A DNA stretch of 64,000 nucleotides from Bombyx mori (Eukaryota > Arthropoda > Insecta > Lepidoptera > Bombycidae). Under the pieces are notes generated by a model, which ran no database searches, had not been told where the DNA came from, and was given only the letters and a program-made list of their open reading frames with translations. The position numbers and the translations under genes are program-made. Where the stretch lies: the NCBI RefSeq assembly GCF_030269925.1, contig NC_085127.1, positions 131,501-195,500 of the forward strand. The letters run 5' to 3'. Position 1 is the stretch's first letter. The number at the start of each line of letters is the position of its first letter. Of the stretch, positions 43,497 to 56,500 are shown one piece after another.

Positions 43497-46400
43497 CTAC
43501 GTACAAATAACGGTCGTTATATAAGGCACGTCGTCTGTGTGGGATCTAGAATATCATCGCTCTATCTCTGTCATAGCGCTCATAATAAATGACTGAGAGA
43601 TTCACTGGGGAATGGGTAGCAGCGTTAACTCAGTGTTATTCCAGCGTACTGTGATCGTTAACCGGTATTTACTCGTAATGGTAACAGACATCGCGTCTCG
43701 AGGTGTGTGGCGGCAGTCACCTGGTGATGTCTGTGGGCTCCGGGGACCGCTTTATACGAGACGGGCCGCGAGTTTGTTCATCCCACTACGTAATAAATAT
43801 ATATATACAATTTATTATACAATTATAAAGATATTGTGTGATATGCTCTCTTTAATAATAAAGTTAGTCAAACAATCTCGGCAGATATAGGTCACACATT
43901 TTATGAGCATAAATGGATAGACGAGCTTAGTCCATAGGGCGTTGTTAGAATCTGTACACTATCCCGGGCACTAATGACTATACGTGTTTTTTTAAGATTA
44001 AACAAGGCCGACGCATTTTTATATTAAAAATGTATTTTTTAAGTCTAATAGCCTGTTGATTCTATTCATTAAATTGAGGCCAATAATGATCGACAATTTC
44101 TGGAAATAAATAACAAGGCTTTTCCCTCACCATTAAGCACGTGTACAGAAACCGAGGCGGGATGTGCGTTGTTCGGGACGCACGTGTAGTTTCCGGAGTC
44201 AGTGAGCGCTGCTTTCGTCACGAGCAACTTGCTGGTGGTTCCACCTTCGGTTTTCTCCGTTTCCAGGCTTATGCCGCCTCTGGGCGAGTCAAAGTCTACC
44301 ACAGCGTTTCCGTGGTACCTAAGATATACGCGTATATTATTTGGTTGAAAATGTGAGGCGAAGTAATTGTTATAAAATAGATTTATATCAATATTCCCAC
44401 ACTTATAGAGAATATAGTGAAGGAGTGCAGAATGCTAACTTTTTGTTTAATTTATGCATAAAAAGTACATTAAATCAATATATCACACACACTATCATGT
44501 ATTTGAAATACACACACATACATACATATACTCTATATTTCTTGTCAAACTTTTGTAAAGGCTCAAAGTCTGTGGTCAAATAGAGAATAGGTTAGAATTC
44601 TTTATCTTTAATATTATTTGTTTATAGTGTAGTATTGGCAAAATCTGTGATTATAGAAGTATTATAAATAGTCTTTGACAATAGAACCTTAATCATGATC
44701 AAACTTATAATTTCAATTAATTATAGTCGAATTTCGATTACTGTTTATATGATAATAGTTTATTGAAACGCGCTTTAAGCAAATTAAGACAAAACGTTAT
44801 GTACGGGAGGGTGTGAAGCTGTCAGTTCTCTTGTGTTACCGGTAAAACAACAATATGCAAACGAGACAGTATCCAGACTCCTAACTCTTATTATCAGAAA
44901 CACTAAATTATGTTAAATTATATGGAGGATCGAACCCGGAGTGCCTTGTTTTTAGGATCACTCAGTAACAGATTAACGAAGCAGTCATGTGAGGTGAGGT
45001 CGATATAGCCTCTGATTGGACTTTTCAATAATTGATGTATGCAGACGTTAAAGCGACAAGATATAGTCCTTTTTTTTAAACACTTCACGTGGAGGACAAG
45101 TGGGTTTCAGCAAAAATGAACACTAGAAACTTAATGATATTATCATAAATCGGCTACTCGTTACAACTAACTACCCAGTAAAGTATGAGACTACCCAAGT
45201 ATTCGCCACCTCCTCTCCATATTTCCTAGTACTTACTCCCAAAATTAACACTAGTAATTATTTGAAACATTAAACAAGCAGAGTTCTCGAGATACCAGTT
45301 TTCTTGTAAATCTTTCAGAAAAATAAAATACAAAATGCGTTCGACGGTAAATGTTCCCGTTCAGAATTCAATAAAGCCGGCTGTCCGCAGGTGGACCGCT
45401 CATTCCGATAGAGGCACCCGTCACGTGCGGACGTGCTCATCGTCCACTCGATCGCCCGGTCTTTGTTCGCCCGGCTTTTGTTAGCCCGGCCATTGTTCGC
45501 GCGGCCTGTGTTTGTGGTACATCTGCCGACTAAGTGCTCTTTCTGGAAGTTTTTATTTGTTTTGTTTCCTTTTGTTGTTTCTGTGTTCGTGGTACATCTG
45601 CCGACAAAGTGGTTTCCTGCAAGTATTTATTTGTTTTGTTTCTTTTCGTAATTTCTGTTTTGTTGTGCTTTTTCTTTGTCCTGTAGTAATCGCGCCGCAT
45701 TGCCACCTGTGTTCAATAGAACCGCTCAGGTCCGAGAAGTTGGGGCCTCGCCGCAAGGCGAGTGTTTTCAAGACCCGGGGCCGCCCCACCTGGGTACTCA
45801 GCGATCATGGACGCTGTATTCGCGGAATTCCTCCGACTTCGCCACCCACAGCTCGCCTCGGAGTTTTTGGCCTTCAAGGCCAATCACACTGCGAGCCCTC
45901 TCGAGGACTCCGCCGCGCTCGCTGCTCCTGCGTCGCCTGTACCTGCGTGCAGAGCTTCTGCATTGAGCACCGCAGCCTCTGTCGTGCCTGCCGCTCCCGT
46001 GTCGCCTATACTGGCGAGAAAAGCTGCTGCGTCGTCCGCCGTGACCATCGTTTCAGCTGAGCGATCATCCGCGGCCTCCGTCGCGCCCTCTAAAACACCT
46101 ACACTTGCTCGTAGGTCGCCTGCACCCGCCTCCTCGTGCTCCGACTCTGACTCGGACATGGAGGTCGACCTCGCCCCCGCTTCATCGACGGATGGATTCA
46201 CCCTGGTACAGAAGGGTAAGAAGCGTGCCGCGGAGTCTCGAGCTCCCGCGGCCGCTAAAATTAGCAAAGCCGTGAACGCGTCGCGCCCCCGCCCTCAGAC
46301 TCCCGTTGCGCCCCCAGCCCGTGCCACTCCGTCGCCGCGTCCGGTGGCACAAAATAAAACCCAGACCCCTCCCCCGGTTATCCTTCAGGAGAAGGCAGCT

Positions 46401-49400
46401 TGGGATCGAGTTTGCCTGGCCCTTAAGGCCAAAAATATAAATTTCACGAATGCCCGTAACCTCGCGAACGGCATTCAAATTAAGGTTCAAACACCCGACG
46501 ACCATAGGGCCCTCTCTTCTTACCTCCGTAAGGAGCGTATAAGTTTCCATACGTATACGCTCCAGGAGGAGCGCGAACTCCGCGTTGTAATACGCGGAAT
46601 CCCTAAAGAGTTAGATGTAGAGCTCGTAAAAGCCGACCTGTTAGAACAAGGCCTACCAGTGAATTCTGTGCACCGTATGCACACCGGTCGCGGTAGGGAG
46701 CCATATAATATGGTTCTAGTCGCTCTCCAGCCTACCCCCGAGGGTAAGAAAATCTTTAACACACAGACCGTCTGTAGGCTCTCTGGTATCGCTGTCGAAG
46801 CCCCCCATAAAAAAGGCACTCCTAGCCAGTGCCATAACTGTCAATTGTACGGGCACTCTTCCCGTAACTGTCACGCGCGCCCCCGATGTGTTAAGTGTTT
46901 GGGCGATCACGCCACGGCCCTCTGCGCTCGCGACCAAAAAACCGCGACGGAACCGCCTAGCTGCGTCCTGTGTCGAACACAGGGTCACCCCGCGAATTAC
47001 CGTGGTTGCCCCCGAGCCCCTAAAATAAATCGCCGCGTCGCCCGCCAAAACCGCCTCCGAGCTTCCGGCCCAGACATCAAAGCCTCGGCACCCTCTGCGT
47101 CGCAGGCTAAGCCAGCGTTCGTTCCGGCGGCGGTGCCCAGTGTCTCGGCCTGGGCAAAACCGCTGCCGTACACGAACACGGCTACAACTCCCTCCTCCGC
47201 GATTCGTCCCGCCCCCGCGACTCGTCCCTCTCCCGCGACTTGCCCTCCGACCGCGTCCGACAATCTCGCTTTAGCGATCGACTTCTTTCAGTCGATCAAC
47301 TTTGAGCGCGTTAACGCTTTGGGCGACGCCATTCGCGCTGCCTCCACTGCACAACACTTTATCGCCGTTGTGCAGGAATACGCCGACGTATACGCGTCAT
47401 TAAATACGTACGTCCTCCCCTCACTCCGCCGGTAATCAATGGCGTATATAAGTAGAATAAAGCCCCTATCCGTAACGATAGGATTTTTTAACGCTTACGG
47501 TCTCGCAAATCAACGTGATCAGGTTTCTGACTTTTTGCGTGACCACCAAATTGATATCTTTTTAGTGCAGGAGACCCTACTTAAGCCCGCGCGCCGTGAC
47601 CCTAAAATCGCGAACTATAACATGGTCAGGAACGACAGGCTCTCTGCCCGTGGTGGTGGTACCGTCATTTACTATAGAAGAGCCCTGCATTGCGTCCCGC
47701 TCGATCCTCCCGCGCTCGCTAATATCGAAGCATCAGTGTGCCGAATCTCACTGACGGGACACGCGCCGATCGTTATCGCGTCCGTTTATCTTCCACCGGA
47801 TAAGATCGTTCTAAGCAGTGATATCGAGGCGCTGCTCGGTATGGGGAGCTCTGTCATTCTGGCGGGCGACCTAAATTGTAAACACATCAGGTGGAACTCA
47901 CACACCACAACCCCGAATGGCAGGCGGCTTGACGCGTTAGTCGATGATCTCGCCTTCGATATCGTCGCTCCGCTAACCCCGACTCACTACCCGCTAAATA
48001 TCGCGCATCGCCCGGATATACTCGACATAGCGTTATTAAAAAACGTAACTCTGCGCTTACACTCGATCGAAGTAGTTTCAGAGTTAGATTCAGACCACCG
48101 TCCCGTCGTTATGAAGCTCGGTCGCGCTCCCGATTCCGTTCCCGTCACGAGGACTGTGGTGGATTGGCACACGCTGGGCATCAGCCTGGCTGAATCTGAT
48201 CCACCATCGCTTCCGTTTAGTCCGGACTCTATCCCGTCTCCTCAGGATACCGCTGAAGCCATAGACATCGTAACGTCACACATCACCTCGACATTAGATA
48301 GGTCATCGAAGCAAGTTGTAGCGGAGGACTTCCTTCACCGCTTCAAATTGCCCGACGATATTAGGGAACTCCTTAGAGCTAAGAACGCCTCGATCCGTGC
48401 GTACGATAGGTATCCTACCGCGGAAAATCGTATTCGAATGCGTGCCCTACAACGCGACGTAAAGTCTCGCATCACCGAAGTCCGAGATGCCAGATGGTCT
48501 GATTTCTTAGAAGGACTCGCGCCCTCTCAAAGGTCTTACTACCGCTTAGCTCGTACTCTCAAATCGGATACGGTAGTAACTATGCCCCCCCTCGTAGGCC
48601 CCTCAGGCCGACTCGCGGCGTTCGATGATGACGAAAAAGCAGAGCTGCTGGCCGATACATTGCAAACCCAGTGCACGCCCAGCACTCAATCCGTGGACCC
48701 TGTTCATGTAGAATTAGTAGACAGTGAGGTAGAACGCAGAGCCTCCTTGCCACCCTCTGATGCGTTACCACCCGTCACCCCGATGGAAGTTAAAGACTTG
48801 ATCAAAGACCTACGTCCTCGCAAGGCTCCCGGTTCCGACGGTATATCCAACCGCGTTATTAAACTTCTACCCGTCCAACTCATCGTGATGTTGGCATCTA
48901 TTTTCAATGCCGCTATGGCGAACTGTATCTTTCCCGCGGTGTGGAAAGAAGCGGACGTTATCGGCATACATAAACCCGGTAAACCAAAAAATCATCCGAC
49001 GAGCTACCGCCCGATTAGCCTCCTCATGTCTCTAGGCAAACTGTATGAGCGTCTGCTCTACAAACGCCTCAGAGACTTCGTCTCATCCAAGGGCATTCTT
49101 ATCGATGAACAATTCGGATTCCGTACAAATCACTCATGCGTTCAACAGGTGCACCGCCTCACGGAGCACATTCTTGTGGGGCTTAATCGACCAAAACCGT
49201 TATACACGGGAGCTCTCTTCTTCGACGTCGCAAAAGCGTTCGACAAAGTCTGGCACAATGGTTTGATTTTCAAACTATTCAACATGGGCGTGCCGGATAG
49301 TCTCGTGCTCATCATACGGGACTTCTTGTCGAACCGCTCTTTTCGATATCGAGTCGAGGGAACCCGCTCCTCCCCACGATCTCTCACAGCTGGAGTCCCG

Positions 49401-50546
49401 CAAGGCTCTGTCCTCTCACCCCTCCTATTTAGCTTATTCGTTAACGATATTCCCCGGTCGCCGCCGACCCATTTAGCTTTATTCGCCGACGACACGACTG
49501 TTTACTATTCCAGTAGAAACAAGTCCCTAATCGCGAAGAAGCTTCAGAGCGCAGCCCTAGCCCTAGGACAGTGGTTCCGAAAATGGCGCATAGACATCAA
49601 CCCAGCGAAAAGTACTGCGGTGCTATTTCAGAGGGGAAGCTCCACACGGATTTCCTCCCGGATTAGGAGGAGGAATCTCACACCACCGATTACTCTCTTT
49701 AGACAACCCATACCCTGGGCCAGGAAGGTCAAGTACCTGGGCGTTACCCTGGATGCATCGATGACATTCCGCCCGCATATAAAATCAGTCCGTGACCGTG
49801 CCGCGTTTATTCTCGGTAGACTCTACCCCATGATCTGTAAGCGGAGTAAAATGTCCCTTCGGAACAAGGTGACACTTTACAAAACTTGCATAAGGCCCGT
49901 CATGACTTACGCGAGTGTGGTGTTCGCTCACGCGGCCCGCACACACATAGACACCCTCCAATCCCTACAATCCCGCTTTTGCAGGTTAGCTGTCGGGGCT
50001 CCGTGGTTCGTGAGGAACGTTGACCTACACGACGACCTGGGCCTCGAATCAATTCGGAAATACATGAAGTCAGCGTCGGAACGATACTTCGATAAGGCTA
50101 TGCGTCATGATAATCGCCTTATCGTTGCCGCCGCTGACTACTCCCCGAATCCTGATCATGCAGGAGCCAGTCACCGTCGACGCCCTAGACACGTCCTTAC
50201 GGATCCATCAGATCCAATAACCTTTGCATTAGATGCCTTCAGCTCTAATACTAGGGGCAGGCTTAGGGACCCCGGTAACCGTACTCGTCGAACTCGACAA
50301 AGAGGTCGACGTGCAACCTAACCCATGCATCAGCCCGCTGAGTTTCTCGCCGGATCTTCTCAGCGGGTCGCGATTCCGATCCGGTAGTAGATTCATTCGC
50401 GAAACAATTGCTCTTGAGTTGTTAGGTCTCCTTCGGAGGCGCTCGGGCAGTTGTTAGCAAATCCCACCCCTCTTGGCTGAGCCTTTGCTCGCCCACCTGT
50501 CCTGGTGAAACTGGAAAGGCCTTCGGGCCACCAGTAAACTTTCAAT

Positions 50547-50582
<36 letters not shown>

Positions 50583-53500
50583 TGGACCGCTCATTTGGAT
50601 AACTTTAGTACCAGATGCACTTTATATCGTTTGCTTGATAAAAATTTATACTGAAGCAGTGCGCTAAATCAAATTGGATACCTTATCGAAAGCTAAATTT
50701 AAAATTGAGATTAGATTTGAAATATTAAATTACGAGAGTACAAATCTTTAGTTTAAGCTTGAAATGTCTTTGGAGCTTGTTGGAGACCCGAGTACAAAGT
50801 CGAGGTCTTTGTAAAATGAAATAAATGGTCATGATTAATGACAGGCACTCGAGCTGTTTCATGAATTGTCAGTGGTTAGTGGCGCTTTACCAGTTTAAAA
50901 AAAACTTAGACTTAAACGTAGTTTACGTTTGGACGTAATTGATGTGTCAATCAAACTCACGGGAACTATAATTTGCATAATAATCAACGGTGGTTAGGAC
51001 TCTTGTGAACCCGCACGGGTAGATACCATCGCCCAATCTATTTCTGCTGTGAAGCAGTGATGCGTTTCGGTTTGTAGGGCCGGTGTACTGGAAAACTGAG
51101 ACTTCGAACTCATGTCTTAAGGTGAGTGACATTTTTGTTATTGATGTCTATAGACCTCGGTGACCGCTTAACACGAGGTGTGCCGTGAGCTTGTCCATCT
51201 ATCTAACCAATAAAAAAGTTCTAACACTAATTAATTTCCTATAACTGTGATAGAATAAGTTAGAAAAGTAATTGGAAAGTACATTTAAGTTTGAAACATT
51301 GCATTTCCCCAATATGTAGTACATTTGGTATGAACAAATTACCACAAGACCGAGGCGCTGGAGGGTGGCGACGAATGGACGTTCACCGAACACGTCAGCG
51401 ATATTGTGCTCCCTTTCTTCACGTAGACGTCCTGGGAGCCCCATATGGTAGCCGCAGCAGCTGCAACAAGCGAATATCAACCTTATAACACGAGACAATA
51501 TTAGCATAAAACAAATATTTCGCATGAAGGAAAATACGCGTGGAAATGGTATGCAAATGGGAATCTCAGTTCGATGGATCGAGTCTGTTATTAGAGCACC
51601 TCTGGGTGTAAACTGTATGAAACTTAATTTTACAAAGGAATTTACATAAAGCGCTCCCGTAGAATCCTGCTAAGGTTTTGATGAGATCCCCGAAGCTCGC
51701 GTCAAACTTTAAATTTTTGAGCTTAATTTCAAAAGTTGCTTTCTTTACTAAATCGTTAATGTTTTGCAACGAAAATTATTCAACATTAAGCTGTTCAAAG
51801 TTTTGCACATTTTACGATTCTTTCAAACAAAAAAATCTAAATTGAAAATAAATCCTAATTTGGAAAACTTCAACAATGTCAGTGATAAAACTCTAAACTT
51901 AAGTTGATTTCTAGAATTGGATTTAACGAGTGAAACGTTTATTTTTATCGAGCCTCTTTCGAAGCTGTAAACTTTAAGCACCCACCCGCGGCACGCGTCC
52001 CGTCATTAACGTCATCGGCGCTTTTGCCGTTTGATTCAACTTTGTTTCGAGCTTTTACTGAAATCAAATGGCCGATCACATTTTATTTTATGGGTTAAAT
52101 TGATAACGGCCACCTGATGGTGAGGCGTAGTTTCAGTTTATTGATTTCTAAACGTGGAAGCTACTGGTCTTTTTAAAATGCAATGTGGAAATTTCACGTT
52201 CATAGCTCCATATACTTGCAGGAGCCCTAGTAAATGTTGAAATACCCTGAATAATTGTAATAAATTTTCTGAATCAACCATGCATGTTTTAAGCATCATT
52301 ATAATTGATAAACTTACACAACATTTTCTACATTCTAAACATCATTATGATGTAAATATTTCTTACTAAACTTCAAACAGAAAACGAATATTTATGTTGT
52401 CAAAAATACTAACTGTTTCTAATTAGCGAAAATAATACACATTCTGTTTAATTAAAACAATTGGCTTTTACAAAACAACGACAATTCTCTTTCTAATGTG
52501 AGAAGCTGGTTGGTTTGGTGTAGTATGACAATTCTAATATTAAAGTTGCTATTTTTTAAAGTACCTTGGACAAGTGAGTATTTTAATTCGAATACTTGAT
52601 GACATAATAATATAAAGAGTTTTACGATTTCATCTCGCGCTTGATTTTATTTTTTGTTTTGCTACGTTTTATTATGTCCCATGACTGTTTACAGGGGAAT
52701 TGTCTCAAGTTTGTAAGTTGCAGATACTTAGGAATGATGTGAAGTAATGACATCAGCAATTTGAACGTTCCAATGATGGGAGCAAATGAACTGGCATTGA
52801 AGCGACGTGCCTCCTCCACCGCGCCTCGCATATATACCGAAGCGAACATAAACCAATGATATACTATTAAAAAATAATTAATTATAGATGTAACAGGACA
52901 ATGTACCTGAGGAGCGGGGCGGGGCCGAGGTCGCGGGGGTGTGGGACTCATCTGGAATTTAGAAGATTAAATCTTAGGAGAGGATCAGGAATATAAAGTA
53001 TCTAACAAACTTCACTGACGTACGCGATGTCGAGATGGCCTGTCGCAATCTCGAGAAGTAGAGGTGACGTGAGGAGAGCGGTGACAGGTCAGCTTCAAAT
53101 ATAATAGGATTGAAAAAACAAAACATGTAGGTGACATTAAACTGGGCGCTTATCATTCAGCCTCGTCACGCAATAAAACTAGTGATCTATAAAGTTGGTG
53201 TAACCGAAGTTTTATTACGTTTTTTTATCAATTTTGATTTAAATTCAGGTGAACGGAAGAAGACCACGAGGTAGAGGCCCGACACGTTGGACTGACCAGA
53301 TCCGCACTACCCTCGACACCACGGTTTACGACGCTCTACACTCGGCGGCAGATAGAGGCAAATGGCGTGGAATGGTCCGTAATAAACTCTTGTTGCGAGG
53401 AGGTGGTCACGACCCTCAGTATTGAGGAAGCCGAAGCAAGAAGTACAAGACGAGCATGCCGTGAAGTTTAATCACACTTCCTAATTAATCCCTGTTAAAG

Positions 53501-56500
53501 AGTGGCATACACTAGCCTAGAGCAGGAACCAATGGGAATCTCTCATTCCGGACTACGATTGTTCACTGTTCCACATGTAAATTAAGTAAGCCGTTTATTT
53601 GCAAACACCTATGTATATCGGCTTAAATGTTTTGAATTAAAATTTAATTCCTAATAAGACACAAAGGAGAAACTCACGAGTGAACATATTGAAAGGAGTC
53701 CTTGTTCGAATTGCTATAATTTTTATTTAAAACTTTAAAAAGGGCTTTAATAGGACACACTTGATAGGACAACATTTTTTTTCTCTCCTAATGATCCTGT
53801 TTAAGGCACAGTAATAATAAAGTTATCGTATTTTCATCGTTTCTTATAAGTGAGCACATTTTCAAGTTTATCGGAAGTTTTGTCTATACTAATATTATAA
53901 AGCTGAAGAGTTTGTTTGTTTGAACACGCTAATCTCAGGAACTACTCGTCTGATTTGAAAAATTCTTTCAGTTTTAGATAGTCCATTTATTGAGGAAGGC
54001 TATATAACATCACGCAAAGACCAATACAAACGGAGCACCAATAAAGAATGTTTCAAAATCGGGATTTTTTTTCTTTCTACGCAAATGAAGTCGCAGGTAA
54101 AAGCTAGTAATTTATAAAATTTGAATTAAAAGATTCCTTAACATATATACATAGGCTATAGGATATAAGCATAGGTGCAAAACAAGTTAGTGAAACCGTC
54201 TTCATAAAACAAATCAAAGGCTGCTCCTTAACACTCCTGTCTGCTGGCAACTCGAAAAAAACTACTCATATTCCGAGCTTGTGCTCACTTATAAATTTTT
54301 ACTAACATATATTTTTGTTGGATTTGGAAGGCGCGTTTTTTTTTATTGCTTAGATGTGTGGACGAGCTCACAGCCCACCTGGTGTTAAGTGATTACTGGA
54401 GCCCATAGACATCTACAACGTGAATGCGACACACACCTTTAGATATAAGTTCTAAGGTCTCAGTATAGTTACAACAGCTGCCCCACCCTTCAAACCGAAA
54501 CGCATTACTGCTTCACGGCAGAAATAGGAGGGGCGGTGGTACCTACCCGTGCGGACTCACAAGAGGTCCTACCACCAGTAATTACGCAAATTATAATTTT
54601 GCGGGTTTGATTTTTATTACACGATGCTATTCCTTCACCGTGGAAGTCAATAGTGAACATAATATGCTAAGTACGTATTTCATTAGAAAAATTGGTACCC
54701 GCCTGCGGGATTCGAACACCGGTGCATCGCTAGATACGAATGCAACGGACGTCTTATCCTTTAGGCCACGACGACTTCATGACTCAAAATTTCTCGTATC
54801 CTTGACAATAACAATGTTATTTAACATGTTCACATATTGCGCCGCGGGCTTAAGATAGGTTTTACGCCGCAGATCCGTTAATGCTTCATTTCCTAACAGT
54901 CATACTGTGAAGTATGAAGTTTTTAAAGTGAAGTGATCACTAGCATCGCCTAGCCGAGTACACGCTACTGTATTTGGACTGTTAATATAATGGGTGACAG
55001 ATACATTTTGTTGCCAACAACGTGAACCAAAACCGTAAACAAATTTGAGCCCTCATAAAATTCCCAGACCGTGATCAAGTTAATACCCAACCTTATTTCG
55101 TATTCCATTATATTCTATATACAAATGAAGTAAGGCCGTCCGTTTATCAGACCATGTTTCGTTTGATACATCCCGCTGCTCGAATCCATCCAGCGCATTA
55201 CCCAGCTTGTTATCCTTGAAAAATTACCAACTCGACCTCGTTCTGTGGATTTTATAACAGAACAAAATAAATTAAGTTTTACGTCTAACATTTTAGGTTC
55301 AACGATAAATTTCGTTTGAAAACAGTCGCTCACTGTGTACTGGATCTTTTGTGTTTAGTCTGGGGTTCGTTTTATATAATTAAAACAGTGTATTATAAAT
55401 TAATCCTATGTACACATGTTCCAATGTATCGTTATTGTGGCCGAAGACAATAATGTCAACTAAATAAAACAATAAAATAAAAACAGCTTTTCTGACACGA
55501 AGGGCAGTATTAGGGGCACAATAAATATGTACATTAATATACAAAATTATTGAGCCTTTTTAGGGCAATACGTAGATAGAGTCGTTCGAAAAACTGTATG
55601 TGAACCCGATTTATCTACTTAATTTACTTTGACTAAATGTAGATCACAAACGTGTACCTAAGTAATGATTTAGTAGTGGAGTAGCTCACGGACCCATCCT
55701 GAGAAAATTTGTTAACACTAGCCCTAGCAAGAGTAGTGCTTCGCTGAATATACCATCGGATCGAAATCGCGACCCAATGAGAAAATCCGATGAGAAGCTC
55801 AGTGGGCTGTGTCTATGGGTTAGTTCGTCGTCGAACTCTTGAAGAACCTAAAGGCACGAGAATGGATCCGGGGAATCCGACAAGATATGTTTCGGTCGAC
55901 GGCGGTTTTGCGTTGCCTCGTCGCGGTCGGGTATGTAATTAGTGGTAGCCACGACCGGAGGATTAAGTAGTGATTGAGTTACTCGTATAATACATAACAT
56001 ATATTGGAGGAGTTTTTATTGATCATGATCTAGTCTATGGTAGTGGCGTTGACACCAGATATTGATGGGTAGCCGAAATGATATGCATTCGGTAACACGG
56101 CTTTTGTAAAGGTGGGAGGGTATATATGTACATTTTATTGTAGTGCGCAGACGAGCTCAAATACTTCTTCATACCCTGTAGTTATTGAAAATCCTAGTGC
56201 GATTGCCATATCCTAAGTCCTACGTTAAGGTGTGAGGTCAAAGGTCTTATTTTTGTCATATAGCGGCTGCCCTACTCTTCAGGAACACAGAATTGCTCTG
56301 TAGCAGGAATAGGCAGAATGAGACACACCTATCTGGGCTCAGAATCGTCGCTTCTAACACTAATTATGTAAAACAGTTTTTTATTCAGAACGCTCCTAAA
56401 ATTTCGAATCAGTTACAACCAGTAGTGATGTGGCTCATGAAAATGAATTTCTTTCAGAGCATTATCGAACCTAGAGTGTCGTTCAGACACAATGAAAACG

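Larger units (their letters stand above)
45405..50580 (+). mobile_element. Full-length Jockey-clade LINE in a dpr intron
   Basis: A 5.2-kb element bounded by perfect 15-bp duplications: 5' UTR about 400 bp, ORF1 (45807-47435), ORF2 (47439-50321), 3' UTR and 30 As (50551-50580). Both ORFs are open and catalytic residues are present. It is antisense to dpr. The class follows from an APE endonuclease, a Jockey-type RT, an ORF1 with three zinc knuckles, and no C-terminal knuckle in ORF2. This is the only copy here with an intact 5' end, so it can serve as the family reference. Confidence 0.96.

Noticed and set aside
45762..45806. Upstream extension of the Jockey ORF1 (15 codons)
   Set aside because: The extension begins with GTG, not ATG. 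ATG 45807 has the better start context.
54607..54858. Open frame with FTVEVNSEH...FRPRRL, seen also at 41160-41370 and 21589-21798
   Set aside because: The repeated peptide comes from the Bm1 SINE linker and head read on the strand opposite the SINE, not from a gene family.
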